Shown: positions 1 through 11,003, counted from the stretch's first letter. The stretch is 64,000 nt of DNA from Streptomyces sp. BV286 (GCF_019090165.1 NZ_JAHRIB010000100.1:1-64000), one strand, 5' to 3'. The notes: generated from the letters alone by a model not told the origin. Translations and numbers: made by a program.

Positions 1-104
1 ACAAGCGCGTCGCGACCATCAACCGGATCGCCACCGCCATCGGCCGCACCGCGGCCAAGCCCCAGGGCCTCGACTCCCTCGCCCCCTGCACGCTGAACAA
101 GTAA
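1..104 (+). CDS. C-terminal end of an unidentified protein (5' truncated by window edge)
   Basis: An open frame runs in from the left edge (codons in phase from base 3) and stops with TAA at 102-104. It gives about 33 residues ending in CTLNK. Codon third positions are almost all G or C, as in a real Streptomyces gene, and a strong hairpin follows it. The fragment is too short and carries no motif I recognise, so no function is assigned. Confidence 0.6.
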   Translation, partial: KRVATINRIATAIGRTAAKPQGLDSLAPCTLNK

Positions 105-148
105 CCGACGTCCCCCCACGGGCGCCCCGCACGCCGGCCGGGGCGGCT

Positions 149-184
149 CCGGGGCCCGTAGGCCACCAGGCCCACGGGCCCCGG
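149..184 (+). terminator. Hairpin terminator after the truncated first gene
   Basis: Perfect 11-bp inverted repeat: CCGGGGCCCGT at 149-159 and ACGGGCCCCGG at 174-184, with a 14-nt loop. There is no U-tract, which is usual for Streptomyces terminators. It sits 45 bp after the stop codon at 104. Confidence 0.6.
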
Positions 185-275
185 GGATCTCCGGGCGCCG
201 GCAAGGAGCCCGCCCCAGCGGCGGGCGACTCAATTACTTAGACAGGCGAACGAGTTTTCGCCCATAATCACCGGC

Positions 276-863
276 ATGGGAAAGACGTATCACCGCATAG
301 ACGGCCGCCTCCGTACGTTCATCGAGGCGCAGCCCCTCTTCTTCACCGCGACCGCGCCCCTGTCGGGCGACGGCACGGTCAACCTCTCCCCCAAGGGCCT
401 CACCGGTTCGTTCGTGGTGCTGGACGAACTCACCGTCGCCTACCTGGACTTCGCCGGCAGCAACGCCGAGACGATCGCCCACCTGCGGGAGAACGGCCGC
501 ATCACGCTGATGTGGTGCGCCTTCCAGGGCCCGCCCACCATCGTCCGCGTGCACGGCCGGGGCGAGCCGGTCTTCCGCGACGACCCTCGCTTCCCCGGAC
601 TCCTCGCACGCTTCCCGGACATCGACCCGGCCCCGCACGGCCTGCGGGCGATCATCGTCGTGACGGCCGAACTCGTCCGCGACACCTGCGGATACGCGGT
701 GCCCACCATGTCGTACGACGAGGACCGCGACCTGCACGCCAGGCGCTTCGGGCGGGAGGACGACGCCTCGCTGGACGCGTACTTCCAGAAGAAGGAGCAC
801 GTGGGGACGAGCCTGGACGGCCTACCCGGGCTGCCGCTCCCCCTGCCGCCCAGTAGCGTCTGA
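276..863 (+). CDS. Pyridoxamine 5'-phosphate oxidase-fold (PPOX) flavoprotein
   Basis: 195 aa, cytosolic, no signal peptide. The N-terminal half has the split-barrel pattern of PPOX-family proteins (IEAQPLFFTATAPLSGDG, then VNLSPKG and YLDFAGSNAETIAHL), which typically bind FMN, F420 or heme. The C-terminal part (about 140-185) carries the acidic CGYAVPTMSYDEDR segment typical of the Streptomyces subgroup. The substrate cannot be read from the sequence. The next gene starts 2 bp after its stop, so the two are probably co-transcribed. No clear Shine-Dalgarno precedes the ATG; a small inverted repeat (GGCGAA 245-250, TTCGCC 257-262) lies just upstream. Confidence 0.85.
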   Translation: MGKTYHRIDGRLRTFIEAQPLFFTATAPLSGDGTVNLSPKGLTGSFVVLDELTVAYLDFAGSNAETIAHLRENGRITLMWCAFQGPPTIVRVHGRGEPVFRDDPRFPGLLARFPDIDPAPHGLRAIIVVTAELVRDTCGYAVPTMSYDEDRDLHARRFGREDDASLDAYFQKKEHVGTSLDGLPGLPLPLPPSSV

Positions 864-865
864 GC

Positions 866-1567
866 ATGCGCCTCGGAGCCGTCGTCCTCGCGTCCGCCTC
901 CCTCCTCGTCCTGGCAGCCGTCCCGGCTCCCCCCGACCGGTCCCCGCTGCCCGAGCGGATGGCGGACACGGGCGGCGGCAGCCAGCTCGTCACCGCGCGA
1001 GCCTCCCGGACCTCCTCGACGACCGGCACGGTCACCTGGTGGAACCACCGTGGCGGACGCTGGGTGGAGGCCGGCTCCGCGCCCGCGCGCTTCGGCGCCC
1101 GGGGACTCGTCGAGGGCGGCTCCCGCGAGCAGGGCACGAACACCACCCCCACCGGCCTCTACGACCTGCCGTACGCCTTCGGCATCGAGCGCGCGCCCGC
1201 GGGGACGACCACGCCCTACCGCCGTGTGCGGCAGGCGTCCTGGTGGTGCCAGGACACCGCGTCCCGCTCCTACAACCGCTGGACCGAACCCAGGCCGGCC
1301 GACTGCCGCGCCGCCGAGTCCGAACACCTGATCTCGTACCGCGCCCAGTACGCCCACGCGCTCGTCATCGGCTTCAACTACGCGCGGCCGGTGCGGGGGC
1401 GGGGCGCGGGGATCTTCCTGCACGTCGACGGACCTGGGGCGACCGCCGGTTGCGTGTCCGTGTCCAAGGACGCGATGCGCCGCATCCTGGACTGGGCCGA
1501 GCCCGCGCGCAAGCCGCACATCGCCATCGGGACCGACAGCGGACCGACCTCAATCGTCCGTTACTGA
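866..1567 (+). CDS. Exported L,D-transpeptidase-like (YkuD) protein
   Basis: 233 aa. An N-terminal hydrophobic stretch (residues 4-20) looks like a signal peptide. The catalytic region near 190-205 reads FLHVDGPGATAGCVSVS, a version of the YkuD His...Gly-Cys pattern in which the Cys is the acyl-enzyme nucleophile. The family cross-links or edits peptidoglycan via meso-DAP/LL-DAP bonds. This protein lacks an obvious LysM or Ig-like domain, so its wall target is uncertain. The start lies 2 bp after the preceding stop, suggesting translational coupling with the PPOX gene. Confidence 0.8.
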   Translation: MRLGAVVLASASLLVLAAVPAPPDRSPLPERMADTGGGSQLVTARASRTSSTTGTVTWWNHRGGRWVEAGSAPARFGARGLVEGGSREQGTNTTPTGLYDLPYAFGIERAPAGTTTPYRRVRQASWWCQDTASRSYNRWTEPRPADCRAAESEHLISYRAQYAHALVIGFNYARPVRGRGAGIFLHVDGPGATAGCVSVSKDAMRRILDWAEPARKPHIAIGTDSGPTSIVRY

Positions 1568-1729
1568 CCTGCGCGCGGCCCCGGCGGAGCGCTTCGCGCC
1601 ATCGCGGTGTTACCGCGAGTCGCACCAGTTCACGGCTTGCCCTCCGGGCCGTTGAACACACGGCCGCCCCGGGACGTACCAGTGGGCCAAGGGGCCACTC
1701 CCCTTCCCAGCGTCCCACACGGAGGAACT

Positions 1730-3100
1730 GTGAGCACGATCGCCGGCGGCCGCGCGGCGCGGCGTCAGACGATGCGCCGCATTCGCCCTCGCCGCTCCCC
1801 CGCCATCCCGCTGCTGATCGCCGTATGGGCGGGCGCGGCCGGAGTGGTCTGGCTGTGGTGGAGCAACACCCCGGCCATCGCGGACGACAAGGGCCGGATC
1901 CTGAACGCGGGCCGCATCACGGGTCTGCTCGCCGGATACCTGATGGCCCTCGTCGTCCTGCAGATGGCCCGGGTGCCCGCGCTGGAACGCCGGGTCGGGT
2001 CGGACCGCGTCGCCCGCTGGCACGCCATGAGCGGCCGCTACACGCTCTGCCTCACCCTCGCCCACATCGGACTGACGATGTACGGCTACGCCCTCCAGGC
2101 CAACACGGGGTTCGTGCAGCAGACCGTCGACTCGGTGACCACCCTCCCCGACATGGGCAAGGCGGCCATCGGCACGGGTCTGCTGCTGTTCATCGGCCTG
2201 ATCTCCGTGGGCGGACTGCGCAAGCGGATCCCGTACGACACCTGGTACCACATCCACCTGCTCACGTACGCGGCCGTGTACCTGTCGTTCTGGCACCAGC
2301 TGTCCACCGGCAACGACTTCGCCGTCGAGCCGGCCGCGACCACGGCCTGGTACGCGCTGTACGGCACGGTGACCGCGCTGGTGGTGTGGTACCGGGTCAT
2401 CACCCCGATCCGCCTCAACCTGCGGCACCAGATGCGGGTCGAGGAGGTCGTCGAGGAGGCGCCCGGCATCGTCTCCGTGCTGATCAGCGGGAAGCGGCTG
2501 CACCGGATCGGTGCCGAGCCCGGGCAGTTCTTCCGCTGGCGGTTCATGGCGCCGGGCATGCGGCTCAGCTCGCACCCGTACTCGCTGTCGGCGGCGCCCC
2601 GGCCCGGTCTGCTCAGGATCACCGTCAAGGCGCTCGGCGACCACAGCACCGCGCTGAAGGGGCTGAAGCGGGGCACGCGGGTGTGGGCCGAGGGTCCGTA
2701 CGGGGCACTGACCGCGTCCCGGCGCAGCCGGGGCAAGGTGCTGCTGATGGCCGGCGGTGTGGGCATCACCCCGATGCGGGCGCTGTTCGAGACGCTGCCC
2801 GCGGAGCGCGGCGACCTCACCCTGCTGTACCGGGCCAACAGCACCCAGGACCTGGCGCTGTGGGACGAGTTGTCGGCCATCGCCGACGAGCGCGGTGCCC
2901 GGCTGATGTACGCGGTGAACAGCCCCGACGGGGAGCGCCCGGACATCAACCCCGAGACGCTGCGCCGCAAGCTGCCCGACATCGACGAGCACGACGTGTT
3001 CCTGTGCGGGCCGCCCGGCTTCGCCGAGGGCGCGTACACCGCACTGCGCGGCGCGGGCGTGCCGGCCCGCCGCATCCACCACGAGTCCTTCGAGCTGTGA
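1730..3100 (+). CDS. Membrane ferric-reductase-like flavocytochrome / FAD-NAD(P)H oxidoreductase
   Basis: 456 aa from a GTG at 1730 chosen for the GGAGGA 4 bp upstream; longer versions in this frame have no ribosome site. The first about 210 residues form membrane helices of the ferric reductase transmembrane family, with paired histidines (RWHAMSG, LAHIG, YHIH, FWHQL) suited to heme ligation. The C-terminal half is a ferredoxin-reductase module: FAD-binding HPYSLSAAP at 282-290 and NAD(P)-binding GGVGITPM near 340. It probably moves electrons from cytosolic NAD(P)H across the membrane to the FMN-carrying protein encoded next (19 bp downstream), which is modified by the third gene. The physiological acceptor outside the cell is not evident. 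Confidence 0.88.
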   Translation: MSTIAGGRAARRQTMRRIRPRRSPAIPLLIAVWAGAAGVVWLWWSNTPAIADDKGRILNAGRITGLLAGYLMALVVLQMARVPALERRVGSDRVARWHAMSGRYTLCLTLAHIGLTMYGYALQANTGFVQQTVDSVTTLPDMGKAAIGTGLLLFIGLISVGGLRKRIPYDTWYHIHLLTYAAVYLSFWHQLSTGNDFAVEPAATTAWYALYGTVTALVVWYRVITPIRLNLRHQMRVEEVVEEAPGIVSVLISGKRLHRIGAEPGQFFRWRFMAPGMRLSSHPYSLSAAPRPGLLRITVKALGDHSTALKGLKRGTRVWAEGPYGALTASRRSRGKVLLMAGGVGITPMRALFETLPAERGDLTLLYRANSTQDLALWDELSAIADERGARLMYAVNSPDGERPDINPETLRRKLPDIDEHDVFLCGPPGFAEGAYTALRGAGVPARRIHHESFEL

Positions 3101-3119
3101 GGAACGGGAGTCCGGACCG

Positions 3120-3962
3120 ATGAAGAAGAGCCATCCCCTGCGACGAGTCGTGCTGGCCGGTGCCGCCACGGTGTCCGGGATCGTCCTGCTGCTGACGCTG
3201 AAGCCCTCGTCCGACCCGGCGGCCGCGTCCGCCGACGGCGCGCCACAGCAGCAGCAGTCGGTCGCCCCGCAAGGGTCCGGAGGGGTGCAGGCCGCGGGCG
3301 GCGCCCAGGTCCAGACCCTCACCGGTGACGTCGTCAAGACCGAGTACGGCAACGTCCAGGTCCGGGTCACCGTGGCCGGCGGCAAGGTCACCTCGGCGGC
3401 TGCCGTGCAGTCGCCCACCGGCGGGCGCAGCACCGAGATCAGCACCAATGCGGTGCCGAAGCTGAACCAGGCCGCGGTCGCGGTCGGCACCGCCGACATC
3501 GACGCCGTCTCCGGAGCCACCTACACCAGCGGCGGCTACAAGAAGTCCCTCCAGTCGGCCCTCGACCAGGCGGGCGCCGCGGCGCCCGGCGGCGGCTCGG
3601 CCGACGCGAGCGGTGCGAACGGCGGCAGCGGCTCGGAGGGCGGTTCGGCCGACGCGAGCGGATCGGGTGCGGGGGCGGGCGCCGCCCAGGCGCAGACCCT
3701 CACCGGTACGGCCGTCACGACCGACTACGGTCCCGTGCAGGTCCGGATCACCGTGACCGGCGGCAAGATCACCAAGGCCGAGGCGGTCCAGTCGCCCAGC
3801 GGCGGGCGCAGCAGCCAGATCAGCGGCGACGCGGTGCCGAAGCTCAACCAGGCCGCGGTCGCGGCCGGCACCGCCGACATCGACGCCGTCTCCGGAGCCA
3901 CCTACACCAGCGGCGGCTACAAGGAGTCCCTGCAGTCAGCCCTGGATCAGGCCGGTGGCTGA
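3120..3962 (+). CDS. Exported protein with two tandem FMN-binding (flavinylation) domains
   Basis: 280 aa. Signal or anchor segment at residues 8-27, then two FMN_bind domains (about 62-145 and 190-278) joined by a Gly/Ser/Ala-rich linker. Each domain ends with the flavin-attachment motif DAVSGATYTSGGY; by analogy with NqrC/RnfG-type proteins the Thr of SGAT (T134 and T261) would carry FMN through a phosphoester bond. The next gene encodes the ApbE enzyme that makes this bond. The two domains are nearly identical in protein and DNA, pointing to a recent internal duplication. Expected role: a two-flavin extracytoplasmic electron carrier for the upstream reductase. Confidence 0.9.
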   Translation: MKKSHPLRRVVLAGAATVSGIVLLLTLKPSSDPAAASADGAPQQQQSVAPQGSGGVQAAGGAQVQTLTGDVVKTEYGNVQVRVTVAGGKVTSAAAVQSPTGGRSTEISTNAVPKLNQAAVAVGTADIDAVSGATYTSGGYKKSLQSALDQAGAAAPGGGSADASGANGGSGSEGGSADASGSGAGAGAAQAQTLTGTAVTTDYGPVQVRITVTGGKITKAEAVQSPSGGRSSQISGDAVPKLNQAAVAAGTADIDAVSGATYTSGGYKESLQSALDQAGG

Positions 3963-4752
3963 CCCGGCCGAACCGGCCGAGGCACCCGCGGAGTTGCGTC
4001 ACGCGGAGGAGGTGATGGGCACGGTCTTCTCCTTCGACGTGCGGGGCGGTGAACCCGGGGCCGTGCGGGCCGCGCTGGATGAGGCCGTCGCCCAACTCCA
4101 CGTGGTGGACGAGGTGTTCAGCACCTACCGCGAGGACAGTCAGATCTCCCGGCTGGCGCGTGGCCTGCTGACCGTCGACGAGTGCGACCCGCAGGTCGCC
4201 GAGGTGCTCGAACTGTGCGCCGAGGCCGAGCGGTTGAGCGACGGCTGGTTCAGCACGAAGTACGCGGGCGTCATCGACCCGACCGGCATCGTGAAGGGCT
4301 GGTCCGTCGAGCGGGCGGCCCAGCGGATCTTCGCGGCCGGGGCGAGCGGCGTGAGCGTGAACGGCGGCGGCGACGTGCAGATGTACGGCGTGCCGGGACC
4401 GCACCGGCCCTGGCGGGTCGGCGTGTCGGACCCGTTGCGCCCGGGCGGTCTGGCCGCCGTGGTCACCGCGGCAGGTGTCGACCGGCTGGCCGTGGCCACG
4501 TCGGGCTCCGCGGAGCGCGGCACGCACATCGTGGATCCGGGCACGGGCCGCTCCGCGGTCACCGACCTGGTCGCGGTGACGGTCGTCGGCCCCCGTATCA
4601 CCTGGGCGGACGCCTGGGCGACGGCGGCCTTCGCGATGGGCTCCCGGCAGGCGCTCGCCTGGCTGGAGTCCCTGCCGGACATCGAGGCGCTGCTCATCAC
4701 GGCGGGCGACGAGGTCAGATGCACGGGAGGTCTGGCCGACCGGCTGGGCTGA
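3955..4752 (+). CDS. apbE: FAD:protein FMN transferase (ApbE family)
   Basis: 265 aa from a GTG inside the end of the preceding gene (8-bp overlap, so translation is coupled). Recognisable ApbE elements in order: MGTVFSFDV at the N-terminus, FSTYREDSQIS, DPTGIVKGW, the nucleotide-binding VNGGGDVQMYG and the C-terminal THIVDPGTG and TWADAWATAAFAMG metal-site region. ApbE transfers FMN from FAD to Thr in SGAT-type motifs; the preceding protein offers two. No lipobox or signal peptide is seen, so this version may act before export or be exported by another route. Family length is usually 280-350 aa, so this is a compact member. Confidence 0.9.
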   Translation: MADPAEPAEAPAELRHAEEVMGTVFSFDVRGGEPGAVRAALDEAVAQLHVVDEVFSTYREDSQISRLARGLLTVDECDPQVAEVLELCAEAERLSDGWFSTKYAGVIDPTGIVKGWSVERAAQRIFAAGASGVSVNGGGDVQMYGVPGPHRPWRVGVSDPLRPGGLAAVVTAAGVDRLAVATSGSAERGTHIVDPGTGRSAVTDLVAVTVVGPRITWADAWATAAFAMGSRQALAWLESLPDIEALLITAGDEVRCTGGLADRLG

Positions 4753-4833
4753 GCCGGCTTGGCCCGGCCCGGCCGGTGTCCCGCTTTCGGGTGGGCGTGC
4801 GCATGCGGGTGCGGGTGCGGGTGCGTCGTGGCC

Positions 4834-4955
4834 GGTCGCGCAGTTCCCCGCGCCCCTGAAGAACGGGGCCGCGCCCCGGTTCTTCACCCCTACGCACCCG
4901 CGGCAGAACGTACCCCGCCGACCCCCACTTCCAGGGGCGCGAGGAACTGCGCGAC
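4834..4955. repeat. Inverted pair of a dispersed Streptomyces repeat; bidirectional terminator between apbE and argR
   Basis: A 24-nt core (GGTCGCGCAGTTCC then CCGCGCCCCT) at 4834-4857 faces an inverted copy at 4933-4955 (AGGGGCGCGAGG then AACTGCGCGAC). Between them lies a hairpin, GAAGAACGGGGC at 4858-4869 against GCCCCGGTTCTTC ending at 4885. The element fills the 213-bp gap between two convergent genes, so it can fold on either transcript and most likely ends both. Related cores occur at four other places in the window. A short GCGGGT run (4805-4824) precedes it. Confidence 0.7.
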
Positions 4956-4965
4956 AGCCGCTCCC

Positions 4966-5502
4966 TCAGTGGTGGCTCTGGGCCAGCCGCAGCAGGTGGT
5001 CCGCCAGTGCCTGACCGCCGGAGGGGTCCCGGCTGATCAGCATCAGCGTGTCGTCACCCGCGATCGTCCCGAGGATGTCCTGCAACTCGGCCTGGTCGAT
5101 GGCCGAGGCGAGAAACTGCGCGGCCCCGGGCGGGGTCCGCAGGACCACGAGATTCGCGGAGGCCTCCGCGGAGATCAGCAGCTCCGCGGACAGCCGGCGC
5201 ATCCGCTCCTCCTTCGCCGACTCCCCCAGCGGGGCGCGGGGGGTCCGGAAACCGCCCTCGCTCGGTACCGCGTAGATCAGGTCGCCGTCGTTGTTGCGGA
5301 TCTTCACCGCGTTCAGCTCGTCCAGGTCCCGGGAGAGCGTCGCCTGCGTGACGTTCAGTCCGTCGTCGGCGAGCAGTTTCGCCAACTGGCTCTGGGAGCG
5401 CACCGGTTGCCGGTTGAGGATGTCCACGATCCGGCGGTGGCGTGCGGTACGGGTCTGCGGGACGGCAGGTCCCGCGTGGTCGTGATCCTGCGCCTGACTC
5501 AT
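4966..5502 (-). CDS. argR: Arginine repressor ArgR
   Basis: 178 aa, close to the usual length. The N-terminal winged helix-turn-helix (about 20-95: [35 protein letters not shown]) binds ARG boxes; the C-terminal hexamerisation and arginine-binding domain (about 105-175) contains [12 protein letters not shown]. It senses L-arginine and represses the arginine biosynthetic genes. It is the last gene of the argCJBDR run, 7 bp after argD, so the repressor is made with the enzymes it controls. Confidence 0.97.
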   Translation of the reverse strand: MSQAQDHDHAGPAVPQTRTARHRRIVDILNRQPVRSQSQLAKLLADDGLNVTQATLSRDLDELNAVKIRNNDGDLIYAVPSEGGFRTPRAPLGESAKEERMRRLSAELLISAEASANLVVLRTPPGAAQFLASAIDQAELQDILGTIAGDDTLMLISRDPSGGQALADHLLRLAQSHH

Positions 5503-5509
5503 CGTCGTC

Positions 5510-6712
5510 TCATTCCCCGGTTCGTCCGTCCCCGTTGGTCACCGCGTCGAGAACACCGGGGAGGGCCCGGAGGAACGCGTCCACCTCGTCCTCGCCGATG
5601 TTCAGCGGCGGCATCAGCCGTACGACATCGGGGGCGGGCGCGTTCACCAGGAGGCCGGCGTCCTGAGCCGCCTGCTGCACGCGGGGCGCCAGCGGCTCGG
5701 TGAGCACGATACCCAGGAGGAGGCCCGAGCCCCGGACATGGCCGATCAACGGGTGGCCGAGGGACTCGATTCCCTCCCGCAGCTTCTCGCCGGCCCGCTT
5801 CACGTTCTCCAGCAGGCCCTCGGTCCCGATCGTGTCGAGGACGGCGAGGCCCGCGGCGCACGTCACCGGGTTGCCGCCGAACGTCGTGCCGTGGTGACCG
5901 GGCTGCAGGAGCTGGGCGGCGCGGCCGAAGGCGACGGTCGCGCCGAGCGGCAGGCCGCCGCCGAGGCCCTTGGCCAGGGTGACGATGTCCGGCAGGACGC
6001 CTTCGTGCGCCTGGTACTCGAACCAGTGCCCGGTGCGGCCCACCCCGGTCTGCACCTCGTCCAGGACGAGAAGGCTGCCGGTGGCGGCGGTGATGGCACG
6101 GGCCGCCTTCAGATAGCCGGCGGGCGGCACGACCACGCCGTTCTCGCCCTGGATCGGCTCGATGACGACCAGCGCGGTGTCCTCGGTGACGGCGGCGGCC
6201 AGCGCCTGCGGGTCCCCGTACGGCACGTGGGTGACGTCTCCCGGCAGCGGCAGGAACGGCTCGCGCTTGCCCGGCTGGCCGGTGAGTGCCAGCGCGCCCA
6301 TGGTCCGGCCGTGGAAGCCGCCGTCGGTCGCCACCATGTGGGTGCGGCCGGTCAGCCGGCCGATCTTGAAGGCGCCCTCGTTGGCCTCGGCCCCCGAGTT
6401 GCAGAAGTAGACGCGGCCCTCGCGCCCGAAGAGCTGGAGCAGCCGCTCGGCGAGCAGGACGGGGGGCTCGGCGACGAAGAGGTTGGAGACATGGCCGAGC
6501 GAGGCGATCTGCCGGCTCACCGCCTCGACGATCGCCGGGTGGGCGTGGCCGAGCGCGTTCACCGCGATCCCGCCGACGAAGTCGAGGTACTCGGTGCCGT
6601 CGGCGTCCCACAGCCTGGTGCCGGCGCCGCGGACGAGGGGCAGCCGGGGGGTGCCGTAGTTGTCCATGAGCGCGCCCTGCCAGCGCTGGGTGAGCTCTTC
6701 GTTGGCGGTCAT
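5510..6712 (-). CDS. argD: Acetylornithine aminotransferase ArgD
   Basis: 400 aa, a class-III PLP aminotransferase. It converts N-acetylglutamate-5-semialdehyde plus glutamate to N-acetylornithine and 2-oxoglutarate. Visible features: [17 protein letters not shown] phosphate-binding region, [14 protein letters not shown] with the ring-stacking Asp, and the PLP lysine in [14 protein letters not shown]. The start overlaps the argB stop by 4 bp (6709-6712), so translation is coupled. Confidence 0.97.
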   Translation of the reverse strand: MTANEELTQRWQGALMDNYGTPRLPLVRGAGTRLWDADGTEYLDFVGGIAVNALGHAHPAIVEAVSRQIASLGHVSNLFVAEPPVLLAERLLQLFGREGRVYFCNSGAEANEGAFKIGRLTGRTHMVATDGGFHGRTMGALALTGQPGKREPFLPLPGDVTHVPYGDPQALAAAVTEDTALVVIEPIQGENGVVVPPAGYLKAARAITAATGSLLVLDEVQTGVGRTGHWFEYQAHEGVLPDIVTLAKGLGGGLPLGATVAFGRAAQLLQPGHHGTTFGGNPVTCAAGLAVLDTIGTEGLLENVKRAGEKLREGIESLGHPLIGHVRGSGLLLGIVLTEPLAPRVQQAAQDAGLLVNAPAPDVVRLMPPLNIGEDEVDAFLRALPGVLDAVTNGDGRTGE

Positions 6713-7607
6713 GCGTCCCCCTCCGCATCGGGCACGACCATCGTGCCGATGCCCTCGTCGGTGAAGATCTCCAGCAGGATCGAGTGCTGGACCCGGCCGT
6801 CGATCACACGGGCGGTGTTCACGCCGTTGCGAACGGCGTGCAGACAGCCCTGCATCTTCGGCACCATGCCGCTGGCCAGCTCGGGCAGCAGCTTCTCCAG
6901 CTCCCTAGCGGTGAGCCGGCTGATGACCTCGTCGGAGTTCGGCCAGTCCTCGTAGAGGCCCTCGACGTCCGTGAGGACCATCAGTGTTTCGGCGCCCAGC
7001 GCCGCAGCGAGTGCCGCAGCCGCCGTATCAGCATTGACGTTGTAGACATGTCCGTCGTCCTGGCTACGGGCGATCGACGAGACGACCGGGATCCGGCCGT
7101 CGGCGAGCAGTGCCTCGATCGCGCCCGTGTCGATCGCGGTGATCTCGCCCACCCGCCCGATGTCGACCAACTCCCCGTCGATCTCGGGCTGGTGCCTGGT
7201 GGCGGTGATGGTGTGCGCGTCCTCGCCGGTGAGTCCCACGGCCAGCGGTCCGTGCTGGTTGAGCAGCCCGACCAGCTCGCGCTGGACCTGTCCGGCGAGC
7301 ACCATGCGTACGACGTCCATGGCGTCCTCGGTGGTGACCCTGAGGCCCGCCTTGAACTCGCTGACGATGCCGTGCCGGTCCAGGGCGGCGCTGATCTGCG
7401 GTCCGCCGCCGTGCACGACGACGGGCTTGAGCCCGGCCTGGCGCAGGAACACGACGTCCTGCGCGAACGCGGCCTTCAGGTCCTCGTCGATCATGGCGTT
7501 GCCGCCGAACTTGATGACGACCGTCTTGCCGTTGTGCCGGGTCAGCCAGGGCAGTGCCTCGATGAGGATCTGGGCCTTGGGCAGTGCGGTGTGTTTCCGC
7601 GTGGTGC

Positions 7608-7611
<4 letters not shown>
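6709..7611 (-). CDS. argB: Acetylglutamate kinase ArgB
   Basis: 300 aa from the ATG at 7611; a longer reading upstream only extends into argJ. It phosphorylates N-acetyl-L-glutamate with ATP, normally the arginine-inhibited step in organisms with the ArgJ cycle. Motifs: VIKFGGNAM nucleotide-binding start, VVHGGGPQI substrate loop, [12 protein letters not shown] and [11 protein letters not shown]. It overlaps argJ by 4 bp (ATGA at 7608-7611). Confidence 0.97.
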
Positions 7612-9840
<2,229 letters not shown>

Positions 9841-9956
9841 TGCCTCGTCGAAGGGCGGGTCGGGGCCCTGAACGCCTTCTTCTCTACCCGCCACCGGTGG
9901 GGGATCATGCCGGTGGGCCGCGACCGGGTCCACGGGGCGGAGACGGGGTGGGGCGG

Positions 9957-10973
9957 ATGGGATCGCCGGAGTCGCGGGAGCGGTGGCGCTTCTCCACGGG
10001 CCAGGGGGGTATGTCGAGGCCGGCCGTGGCGGACGGCGTCGTGCACGTCAGCAGCGGACCGAAGCTGTACGCGCTGGACGCGCTCACCGGGCAGCAGCGG
10101 TGGAGCTTCGTCACCGGTCATGAGCGGATCAGTCCGCGGGCCCCGGTGGTGGCCGGCTCGGTGGTCCACTTCGGCAGCGACGACGCGACGGGTTCCGTGT
10201 ACGCGCTGGACGCGCTCACGGGGCGGCAGCTCTGGAAGACCGCCGCCGGTGCGCCCGTGAGCGCGCGGGCCGCCGTGGCCGACGGGGTGGTGCACGTCGG
10301 CGGCGGGGGCGGTCTGCTGGCCCTCGACGCCACCACCGGGGAGCGCCGATGGGAGCTGACCGGCGGCGAGGTGCTCGGCTGCCCGACCGTGGCCGACGGC
10401 GTGGTGTACGCGCACGTCGGCGGGGAGCGCGACAACAGGGGTCTCCATGCCGTGGACGCGGCCACCGGGGAGAGGCGCTGGCGGTTCACCACCGGCCACG
10501 AGTGGAACGAGGCGTCGGCGCCGGCGGTGTCCGGGGAGACCGTCTTCCTCAGCAGCGGAAGCAGCCTGTACGCGGTGGGCGCCCGCGACGGCCGACGGCG
10601 ATGGGAGTACCGCACCGGTCACTACGCGACCGCCTCCCCCGCGGTCGCCGACGGCCTGGTGTACTGCGGCAGCTGGGACCACCACCTCTACGCGGTGGAC
10701 GCCGTGAGCGGTGAGCTGCGGTGGCGGGTGCGCGCCGACGGGGCCGTGGCGTCCTCGGCGGCGGTGGCCGACGGGCTGGTCCACTTCGGCTCGTGGGACC
10801 ACCACCTGTACTCCGTGGACGCGGCCACCGGCGCCCCGCACGGGAAGTTCGCGGCCGGTGACCGGGTGGGCTCGCCGACGGTCGTGGACGGCACGGTCTA
10901 CGTCGGCACCCTCAAGGGCCATCTGCATGCCCTGCGGTCCCTGGCCACCGGGCCGGGGGACGACGCGAACTGA
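9957..10973 (+). CDS. Orphan eight-repeat PQQ-type beta-propeller protein
   Basis: About 338 aa from the ATG at 9957, preferred over a GTG at 9897 because purine-rich sequence precedes it. Almost the whole protein is eight repeats of about 38-40 residues with the pattern AVADGVVY...LYALDAxTGxxxW, which forms a PQQ/quinoprotein-alcohol-dehydrogenase-like propeller. There is no signal peptide, membrane helix or kinase domain, so it is probably cytosolic and a binding scaffold. In other actinomycetes such repeats are often fused to Ser/Thr kinases; here the propeller stands alone. It faces argC across about 170 bp. Ligand unknown. Confidence 0.8.
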   Translation: MGSPESRERWRFSTGQGGMSRPAVADGVVHVSSGPKLYALDALTGQQRWSFVTGHERISPRAPVVAGSVVHFGSDDATGSVYALDALTGRQLWKTAAGAPVSARAAVADGVVHVGGGGGLLALDATTGERRWELTGGEVLGCPTVADGVVYAHVGGERDNRGLHAVDAATGERRWRFTTGHEWNEASAPAVSGETVFLSSGSSLYAVGARDGRRRWEYRTGHYATASPAVADGLVYCGSWDHHLYAVDAVSGELRWRVRADGAVASSAAVADGLVHFGSWDHHLYSVDAATGAPHGKFAAGDRVGSPTVVDGTVYVGTLKGHLHALRSLATGPGDDAN

Positions 10974-11003
10974 GCGTCCGGCGCCCGGAGTTGCGCCGGA
11001 CGC
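10974..11003. terminator. Terminator hairpin directly after the propeller gene
   Basis: Perfect 11-bp stem: GCGTCCGGCGC at 10974-10984 and GCGCCGGACGC at 10993-11003, loop of 8 nt. The left arm begins at the base after the TGA. Genes on both sides converge here, so it may serve both strands. Confidence 0.75.

Noticed and set aside
1039-3123. 694-codon plus-strand frame over the transpeptidase and reductase genes
   Set aside because: Arg/Pro-rich out-of-frame reading of two confidently identified genes.
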